Of a stretch of DNA of 64,000 nucleotides, positions 59,012-64,000 are shown piece by piece (position 1 is the stretch's first letter; each line of letters begins with the position of its first letter). This DNA is from Azospirillum sp. B21 (GTDB taxonomy: Bacteria; Pseudomonadota; Alphaproteobacteria; Azospirillales; Azospirillaceae). Under the pieces are notes generated by a model. It was not told where the DNA came from. It did not search any database and saw only the letters and a list, made by a program, of their open reading frames with translations. The position numbers and the translations under genes are program-made. The DNA lies in contig NZ_VTTO01000023.1 of the NCBI RefSeq assembly GCF_008364825.1, forward strand, positions 24,886 to 88,885, in the 5' to 3' direction.

Positions 59012-59560
59012 TTACGCCGTGTGGTTGGCGCAATCGTCGGCCGAAGCCGCGTGAACCGGGCCAGCCTGTTCGAGCGGGTTCTCGCGAAGGGTACGCCTGA
59101 TCGTGGTCGAGATGTCCGCCAGGGCGTCCCGAACGGGCATCGGCGTGGAATGCAGGGCCTTCCGATCCGCCAGCAGCCCGTCCAGCGTGTCGGCGATGCT
59201 GGACAGCAGCATGGCGAAGCGCTCCACCGGCAACGCAGAGGTGATGGTGGACATGAGCTGTTCCTCTTCCGTGGGAATGTCGGGGTTGAGCCCCGCTTCC
59301 ATAAGCGTGGCCTCCAGTTCGGCCACGTAGGGCGACGCCGTACCGTCGCGGTCACGGAGCATGGCACAGACCTTCGCCAGCGACCGAAGGACCATCGGCA
59401 GAGCCGAAATCATGACTGCAAGTTCCGCCTGCCGAGGGCCGGAGATCGAGGCGGAGCCGTACCCGTCGAAGGAGACGGTGCAGGCGTCGGACTTGTGGAT
59501 GGTCAGCGACCGGGCGGGAATGGTACCGGTGGGCATGAGGGCGGAGAACATGGCGGTCAT
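59012..59560 (-). CDS. Unknown phage protein
   Basis: 182 residues; the ATG follows AGAGGGGC. SLTIHKSDACTVSFDGYGSASISGPRQAELAVMISALPMVLRSLAKV is a mixed start, and the rest is helical with ERFAMLLSSIADTLDGLLADRKAL. Same direction as the three genes to its left and divergent from the HTH gene. Function unknown. Confidence 0.5.
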   Translation of the reverse strand: MTAMFSALMPTGTIPARSLTIHKSDACTVSFDGYGSASISGPRQAELAVMISALPMVLRSLAKVCAMLRDRDGTASPYVAELEATLMEAGLNPDIPTEEEQLMSTITSALPVERFAMLLSSIADTLDGLLADRKALHSTPMPVRDALADISTTIRRTLRENPLEQAGPVHAASADDCANHTA

Positions 59561-59597
59561 TGGTGATTGCCCCTCTTAAGCGTTGCGCTGTCTCGCT

Positions 59598-59660
59598 CGA
59601 TAGGTACAATGTATCGACGGAAGGGGTAGCCCGTCAATACAAAATCGCTATCCGTAGATA
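59598..59660. promoter_or_regulatory. Operator-like dyads in the divergent gap
   Basis: CGATA/TATCG (59598-59616) and TATC-CGTA-GATA (59649-59660) are dyads sharing the GATA/TATC half-site, in the 114-base gap between divergent 59560 and 59675. The adjacent Cro/CI-like protein is the likely binder. Confidence 0.4.
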
Positions 59661-59674
59661 CAGGGTAACGTTTG

Positions 59675-59917
59675 ATGATTACGGGGGATCAAATCCGCAT
59701 GGCTCGCGCGGCGGTTCAGTGGGGGGTGCGCGAACTAGCGAAGGAAGCCGGAGTAACGCCAAACACCGTCAGCAGGATTGAGAGTGGCGGTGACGCCTTG
59801 GCCGGGACATTGAGCAAGCTTCAAGCCGCTTTGGAGGCGGCCGGAGTCGAGTTCATTCCAACTGGCGCCTATCACGGGGAAGGTGGTCCTGGAGTGCGAC
59901 TAAAAGCTACAAGCTGA
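59675..59917 (+). CDS. Cro/CI-family HTH regulator
   Basis: 80 residues from the ATG at 59675. HTH_3 domain throughout residues 3-60: MARAAVQWGVRELAKEAGVTPNTVSRIESGGD. C-terminal strand GVEFIPTG is typical of short xenobiotic-response-type regulators. It lacks a LexA-type cleavage domain. Likely controls the divergent gene to its left and perhaps the genes on its right. Confidence 0.85.
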   Translation: MITGDQIRMARAAVQWGVRELAKEAGVTPNTVSRIESGGDALAGTLSKLQAALEAAGVEFIPTGAYHGEGGPGVRLKATS

Positions 59918-60000
59918 ACCTCGACAGGAAAGCGTTGCTTTGCCAGTCTCCCTAGGTTGCGCATGCTTTCTGCAGATCGCGCTGGCATATGGGGGAATGA

Positions 60001-61470
60001 ATGCTGAGGTTAACGCGAGTCGTGTCGGCTGTTGCCGTTGTCGCGCTGCTGAGCGGATGCGCTACTGTGGCCGAAAAGTACGAGGCACAACGACGTGAAG
60101 AAGCGAAAGCCTACGCCAGCAAAGGTGAGTATCTGAAGGCATATCGCGTCATACAGTCGGACCTCGCCAGCTATGGGCAGGGTGCAAAGCGGGCGGTGGA
60201 AATATTTAACGAAAATCCGCAGTTTAAGTCCGCTTTGCCCGAGATTATTCGTTCTGAGATGCGAGATGCATCCGATCCTGACCGTTTCGTTCAATTAGTT
60301 AAAAATCTAGATTACGATACGTTCTCTTCTGTTCTATCGCAGGGCGACCGTTTAGCGCTTCGCAAAGAAGCTAACGAAGTTGCTGCCGATGGCAACAGGA
60401 GCAACCGATTGCAGTGGTTGCTGACAGATGCCGTCGATCAATTTTCGTCGCTCGGTCAGCCGGACCAACAGCGCATCATTTACAACCGATCCTTGGCTTT
60501 GCTGCGTAAGCAGGGTGCCCCTGGATCGCGTACCAAGCCGTACAACCTCGCTCAGCGCGTCTTTGAGCGCGCCGAAGCTGCCGGCTCGCATTCTGATGAA
60601 TTCAAGGCTCTACAGGCGGAATTGCCCAACCTGGAATTCTCGACGCAGGACCTCAAGACGATAGTTGCGAAGCTGTTCCCCCAATACGCTTCGAAGGAAA
60701 TTGCTGGTCGCGAGATAACGGTCAAGATTGCGTTTGATGACAGGCTGATTGAGGAGGACGCAATGCCGAAATTGCGTCAACTATCTCCCAATCTGACCTT
60801 TATTAAAAATGGTCAGGCTGCTGTCAATGTGTCTGTCAAAAAGTTGCAATGGGACGAGAGGGCTTCTCCTCAACAAACTCAGACAGTGACCTACAGTCAA
60901 ACAGACGTGAACCTTTTAGCCGCTGCACTCCTAATGCCGCGGAACGCATCTTATATTTATGAAGTGTCAAGCGGTGGCGTCCAACTCTCCTACGCCTTCG
61001 AAGTTAAAGCTACGAGCAAAGGCGCCCCTGCCTTCGATGAACTGGTACGTGATCGCGCTTCACGTGAATGGAGATCATGCTCTAACGCGCGCATTCAGAA
61101 TGTGTTCGGTGGCGTTCAGAGAGCTGACTTCGTCGCGAATGACCATATGCAGACTGTCTGCGGCAACGGCGGTTCTCCGTCCTCGCCAGATGCCCTACGG
61201 TCTGAAGCGATTAGCAGGCTTGTCACCGCCATTGGCCGCATTCCCGGCATCGCGAAGGCATCCGGCAGCACATCGTCGTTCAGCGGCGGCCCTGCAACTG
61301 GAAAGGTGTCGTATGCGTCGGTGGGGGCGTTTGTCGCTGGAGACCGGGTGCGCCATCCCACATTCGGGACCGGAACCGTGTATGCGGTCACGTCAACCGA
61401 TGCCCACGTGATTTTTGACGGTCGCCAGAAACCCACCCCGGTCGGTATGGAAACCCTATCGAAGCTGTAG
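60001..61470 (+). CDS. Lipoprotein with C-terminal UvrD/PcrA-tudor-like tail
   Basis: 489 residues. Signal with lipobox LLSGC (Cys near residue 20). The first ~220 residues are helical in a repeat-like pattern (KGEYLKAYRVIQSDLASYGQGAKRAVEIF). A middle beta-rich region and an extended linker lead to the last ~45 residues: FVAGDRVRHPTFGTGTVYAVTSTDAHVIFDG. This is the pattern of the tudor-like tail of UvrD/PcrA helicases and CarD-type proteins. Its presence on an exported lipoprotein is odd. AT-richer than the phage genes to the left. Confidence 0.6.
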   Translation: MLRLTRVVSAVAVVALLSGCATVAEKYEAQRREEAKAYASKGEYLKAYRVIQSDLASYGQGAKRAVEIFNENPQFKSALPEIIRSEMRDASDPDRFVQLVKNLDYDTFSSVLSQGDRLALRKEANEVAADGNRSNRLQWLLTDAVDQFSSLGQPDQQRIIYNRSLALLRKQGAPGSRTKPYNLAQRVFERAEAAGSHSDEFKALQAELPNLEFSTQDLKTIVAKLFPQYASKEIAGREITVKIAFDDRLIEEDAMPKLRQLSPNLTFIKNGQAAVNVSVKKLQWDERASPQQTQTVTYSQTDVNLLAAALLMPRNASYIYEVSSGGVQLSYAFEVKATSKGAPAFDELVRDRASREWRSCSNARIQNVFGGVQRADFVANDHMQTVCGNGGSPSSPDALRSEAISRLVTAIGRIPGIAKASGSTSSFSGGPATGKVSYASVGAFVAGDRVRHPTFGTGTVYAVTSTDAHVIFDGRQKPTPVGMETLSKL

Positions 61471-61547
61471 CAGGCAAAGGGGATCGCCGCGCCAGCGAGC
61501 AAATCGCGTGCTGGCGTGGATGATGAGCGAAGAGGGGGCGGGGTGAC

Positions 61548-62039
61548 TTGAGCGCCAACGCAATAGACGAATACCTGTCGGCTGAAAAGGTTCTAGGGGG
61601 CGTAGCGCAATGGCGCCAAGGAAACGGCCATGAGGATTATCGTATTCAATGGCCGGTGCGGTTCCTAGGTGAAGACAGAGGGGTTTTAACAATCACCTTT
61701 TTCCCCAATGGGCCGACCACACGGTTTAAGATCGTCCTTTCGGTGCCCCCTGCGATTTGGCGGGTGGACTTTGATGCTGACGACCGACATCCAAATCCCT
61801 TTTCAGAGATTGAGGGGGTGCCGCAGGGCTTGGTGCTCGGCAGCCACATGCACGCATGGGGGGACAATCGGCACCTTATGAGAGGGAATGCTCTTCCACC
61901 AAAGCTTCCGTTTGCGCGATCCCTACCGCCAAATATCAAGGGGCTGGAAGACTGTTTGCAGTGGTTTTGCGAGCAGGTTAACATATCTTTTCAAGGTACG
62001 ACTATGCCGCCGCTACCATCAGCGGACAGACTGCTATGA
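61548..62039 (+). CDS. Upstream partner of the DUF1828-type gene, unknown
   Basis: 163 residues from a TTG start after AGAGGGGGCGGGG. Mixed alpha/beta with a hydrophobic strand pair (YRIQWPVRFLGEDRGVLTITFF then TTRFKIVLSVPPAIWRVDFDADDRHPNP). Mid-length insertion HMHAWGDNRHLM contains several His. No known family recognised. Its TGA overlaps the next ATG (ATGA), so the two proteins are probably made in fixed ratio. AT-richer than host genes. Confidence 0.6.
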   Translation: MSANAIDEYLSAEKVLGGVAQWRQGNGHEDYRIQWPVRFLGEDRGVLTITFFPNGPTTRFKIVLSVPPAIWRVDFDADDRHPNPFSEIEGVPQGLVLGSHMHAWGDNRHLMRGNALPPKLPFARSLPPNIKGLEDCLQWFCEQVNISFQGTTMPPLPSADRLL

Positions 62040-62776
62040 GCTGCCCGACCACCATTCAGCAAGCTGTCGCCTCTCTTGTTGGCTGCAAGCCACACGGGGA
62101 CGGCTATCTTGTTCACACGACCTGCCTCTACCCATCCAATGATGCGGTGCGAGTGCTCGTGCGCGGCGGCAAGGATCAGTTCGTCGTGTCCGACAACGGC
62201 GGAGCAATTGCGGCTTTGGAGGATGCGGGACTTGAGCAGGCCGGCGGAGACCGCTTCCTGCATAAGTACGCTCGCGCTCAAGGGCTCCGTGTCGAGCGCG
62301 GGGCCATCATCTCACCCCCTGTGAATGCCGAGAACCTACCGGTCGCCATTCTCTTGGTGGCGAATGCTTCGCAAGAGGCGGCGCACCGGGAGCTGGAGCA
62401 TCGCAAAATGCGCCCAGCGCGCGACTTCAAGCAGATGCTGGAAAACATACTTTGGCAGAGGTTCCCTAATCGTACTGAGAAAGATCGACTCTTTCTTGGT
62501 GAGAGTAATAGACAGTATAAGTTTGATTACACCGTCAAAGCGGAAAGCGGTAAGCTCCTGCTCTTGGATGCTGTGACTCCTGATTACTCGTCAATTGCGT
62601 CCCGCGTTCTGGCAAACCTTGATGTTCGGAACCGGGGTGATGAAGGAATAGTGCAACGCATCGTCTATGATGATCGTTTCCCTTGGAAAGCAGAGGATAT
62701 TCTCCTTCTGGAGAATGGGGCGCCTACGGTGCCGTACTCAGCTCTGTCCCAAAGCCTTGATCGATTGGCGGCATGA
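62036..62776 (+). CDS. DUF1828-type protein
   Basis: 246 residues. The N-terminal ~100 residues (SLVGCKPHGDGYLVHTTCLYPSNDAVRVLVRG, FVVSDNGGAIAALEDAGL) match DUF1828, and the C-terminal half (RTEKDRLFLGESNRQYKFDYTVKAESGKLLLLDAVTPDYSSI) resembles the linked DUF1829-type region with RxxxxFD strand and an acidic/lysine pattern (FDYTV, LLLD) that recalls nuclease-like folds. Activity is unknown. Translation coupled to the gene before it. Confidence 0.65.
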   Translation: MSCPTTIQQAVASLVGCKPHGDGYLVHTTCLYPSNDAVRVLVRGGKDQFVVSDNGGAIAALEDAGLEQAGGDRFLHKYARAQGLRVERGAIISPPVNAENLPVAILLVANASQEAAHRELEHRKMRPARDFKQMLENILWQRFPNRTEKDRLFLGESNRQYKFDYTVKAESGKLLLLDAVTPDYSSIASRVLANLDVRNRGDEGIVQRIVYDDRFPWKAEDILLLENGAPTVPYSALSQSLDRLAA

Positions 62777-62797
62777 CTGCTGCTAGCTATCGCCACG

Positions 62798-62826
62798 ACA
62801 GCCCGCCGGCCCCCGGCCGGCGGGCT
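62798..62826. terminator. Hairpin between convergent genes
   Basis: CAGCCCGCCGGCC-CCC-GGCCGGCGGGCTG, a perfect 13-bp GC stem with a 3-base loop, between 62776 and 62874. No T-run, but its position suggests a bidirectional end. Confidence 0.6.
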
Positions 62827-62873
62827 GTGACACCCAGTTGAAGCGCGATTGTTGAACCTATAAGCCCCGTACG

Positions 62874-63167
62874 TCAGTCAGGGAGCCCGACCTTGAACAG
62901 GAGCGAGCGACCGGCTTCACCCGAGTCACCTTCGTGAACGGCACAACCTTCCACAACATCGCCTGGGTGCAAGCCGGCATCAGAAAGCGCTTCTTTCGAT
63001 CCCATAACCTCGACTTTCACGCCCTTGCTCTTGATCGTTTTTAGGAAGCTTGGCATTCCTGGCCCACGATCTGAAGCAAAATACTCGGCGGGGTAGGTGA
63101 AGGTATTCACCTTTCCAGTCGTAATGGTTTCTTGGATCTTCTCGCCGACGCTCGGGTTATCTTCCAT
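62874..63167 (-). CDS. Small unknown protein
   Basis: 97 residues starting at MEDNPSVGEK, supported by GGAGGACACA before the ATG. TITTGKVNTFTYPAEYFASDRGPGMPSFLKTIKSKG then VEVMGSKEALSDAGLHPGDVVEGCAVH suggests a small alpha/beta fold with a beta-barrel-like tail. No family recognised. AT-richer than the host. Last element gene before attR. Confidence 0.5.
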   Translation of the reverse strand: MEDNPSVGEKIQETITTGKVNTFTYPAEYFASDRGPGMPSFLKTIKSKGVKVEVMGSKEALSDAGLHPGDVVEGCAVHEGDSGEAGRSLLFKVGLPD

Positions 63168-63436
63168 TGTGTCCTCCGCATTGGTTCTGTAGCCGAACGA
63201 AATATTAGTTACTTTACATGAAGTTTCCACCCCTCTGTGGATTATGCGGTTGCGGGAAATCATGTGCCCCATTGTCGATTTGGTGGAGCTGAGTTGGCGA
63301 CATTGAGAGAAAATGGCAGGGGAAGGGTCGTCACGATGTAGGTTTATGTAATAGATGGAAAAGGATGATAAGGGATGAACGCGACATCAATGCAACAAAA
63401 ATGGCGAAGCTGTTGAAGTTAATTTTGATTTTTACT

Positions 63437-63484
63437 TCTCTGACTCCGCCAGCCTAGGTTCGAATCCTAGTCCCCCAACCACCC
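63437..63484. repeat. attR: 48-bp copy of the tRNA-Gln 3' part
   Basis: Exact repeat of 45261-45308. It has the anticodon loop through CCA but no acceptor 5' strand or D-arm, so it is not a gene. It closes the element on the right. Confidence 0.95.
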
Positions 63485-63573
63485 TCTCCAAACGGCCAGC
63501 ACTTTCAGGAACTTACGGACGGCGCGCACTCCGGCAATGCCGTTGCTGTGTCGCACCGCTACACCAAGCTGTG
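63485..63573 (+). pseudogene. C-terminal scrap of a tyrosine recombinase (putative)
   Basis: One frame reads ELTDGAHSGNAVAVSHRYTKL then TGA (stop at 63571-63573). HS-N-Val-x-HRYTKL resembles the C-terminal His and nucleophile-Tyr segment of tyrosine integrases. The upstream part is replaced by attR. Short, so tentative. Confidence 0.4.
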
Positions 63574-63604
63574 ACACCGCGATGGCCGACGAGGAGTCTG
63601 CCGT

Positions 63605-63901
63605 GTGGCCCGTCATTCGCACTTGCACCTTCGCAATGTGGCCTGGTACTGGCGTCGCCGTCCGCCGCGTGATCTTTCTTCTTCCGGACAGAAAGCCATA
63701 TTAGGGCTGTCGCTGGGTACCAGTGATCGGCGCCTCGCGGTCTACCGTGGGATCGCGCTGGACTTTGCTCTGGAAGAGATTTGCGCGATGACTAACCCCC
63801 GTGGCGATCAGACAATCCGCGGGCTTTTGGCCAGGCTTCGTAATGACATGCTTCTTCAGGCGGAAACCGAACGGGCGATCGTGTCCCCGGCCGTGGTGTA
63901 G
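63605..63901 (+). pseudogene. N-terminal fragment of a phage-type integrase
   Basis: 98 residues from GTG. The start HLHLRNVAWYWRRRPPRDLSSS...LGLSLGTSDRRLAVYRG is the N-terminal arm domain seen in one group of site-specific recombinases (WYFRRRxPxDL and SLGTxDRREA patterns). The catalytic domain is missing: the frame stops at 63899 and IS DNA begins soon after. Normal length would be about 400 residues. Confidence 0.55.
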
Positions 63902-63909
63902 GAACGGGG

Positions 63910-64000
63910 TGATCTTGCCCCGGTTCGGTGGACACGGGTTCACGCAGATTTTAGCTCGGCCTGTTCGGGGGTGATGTATCCGATGGCCGAGTGAGCGCGT
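63910..64000 (-). mobile_element. End of an IS3-family insertion sequence (cut by window edge)
   Basis: The last bases encode the C-terminus of an OrfB-type transposase on the minus strand (63940-64000): RAHSAIGYITPEQAELKSA then stop, the conserved H-S-A-x-G-Y-x-T-P ending of IS3 elements. The terminal inverted repeat probably starts near TGATCTTGCCCC (63910). The rest lies beyond the window. Confidence 0.75.
63940..64000 (-). CDS. IS3-family transposase OrfB, C-terminal end (partial)
   Basis: Twenty codons to a TGA at 63940-63942 with the HSAIGYITP signature. DDE transposase catalytic residues lie outside the window. Confidence 0.75.
   Translation of the reverse strand, partial: RAHSAIGYITPEQAELKSA

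Larger units (their letters stand above)
45261..63484. mobile_element. 18.2-kb prophage-like integrated element at tRNA-Gln
   Basis: Bounded by 48-bp direct repeats and carrying an integrase beside attL. Contents: integrase, AT-rich control genes (46844-47944), ORF6N protein, DUF2786-type protein, a coupled tail/receptor-binding block (49837-53839), endolysin (53914-54498), an unusual cargo block on both strands (54675-59560), an HTH repressor, and an AT-richer block near attR (60001-63167). No terminase, portal, capsid, tape-measure, baseplate or replication gene is recognisable, so it is a remnant, a satellite or an element specialised for something other than virion production. Confidence 0.9.
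63168..63604. other. Junction region around attR
   Basis: 63168-63436 is AT-rich and shows no credible gene. 63437-63484 is attR. 63485-63573 holds a recombinase-like C-terminal scrap. The bases 63574-63604 show nothing. Confidence 0.6.

Noticed and set aside
45261..63484. Calling the element an intact, inducible prophage
   Set aside because: No head, packaging, tail-tube, baseplate or replication genes are recognisable.
63437..63484. Second tRNA-Gln gene
   Set aside because: Only the anticodon loop to CCA part is present; the 5' acceptor strand, D-arm and anticodon 5' stem are missing, so it is attR.

Overview
High-GC DNA, most likely from a plant-associated Rhodospirillales alphaproteobacterium of Azospirillum type. 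The basis is family-level likeness of the proteins, the FdsGBACD formate dehydrogenase, the intergenic palindromic repeats and the overall base composition; no rRNA is present, so the genus is an inference.

Layout. 1-1443: AT-rich 3' part of an SMC-like ATPase gene, ending in a hairpin. 1547-10566: a small HTH protein, a gluconolactonase, and an NAD-linked formate dehydrogenase operon (fdsG, fdsB, fdsA, fdhD/fdsC, fdsD) behind its LysR regulator, with a clear LysR-type dyad in front of fdsG. 10766-12271 (minus): a periplasmic L,D-transpeptidase. 12627-18390: a complete urea ABC transporter, urtABCDE. 18503-26412: mixed housekeeping and envelope genes (small secreted repeat protein, HAD acid phosphatase, a GST and PNPOx-like pair with a divergent LysR gene, an FGE-like protein that lacks the usual cysteines, a ferritin-like protein, a glycine-zipper lipoprotein, a thioesterase). 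26595-30220: rplM-rpsI, argC, a gamma-carbonic anhydrase and an OmpA-family protein. 30344-32614: a PNPOx-like gene facing a MocR regulator. 32895-45070: a glycogen/trehalose cluster (TreS-maltokinase fusion, glgB, glgX, an orphan receiver protein, malQ).

45231-45304 is tRNA-Gln(CUG). Its 3' part (48 bp) is repeated exactly at 63437-63484. The two copies bound an 18.2-kb integrated element with a tyrosine integrase next to attL, an excisionase-like and an ORF6N protein, a tightly coupled run of tail/receptor-binding genes and a GH108-type endolysin. There is no recognisable terminase, portal, capsid, tail tube, tape measure or baseplate gene. The element also carries unusual cargo: an orphan amino-acid-binding protein with a PAS-like protein and a triple-repeat 681-residue protein, and an AT-richer block near attR holding a lipoprotein with a helicase-type tudor tail and a translationally coupled two-gene module (unknown protein plus DUF1828-type protein). 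Right of attR lie two integrase scraps and the end of an IS3-family element, so this tRNA locus looks like a repeated integration site.

Metabolic reading: formate oxidation to NADH, high-affinity urea uptake and alpha-glucan/trehalose storage suit a soil or rhizosphere organism. The most novel material is in the element, chiefly 54675-63167.
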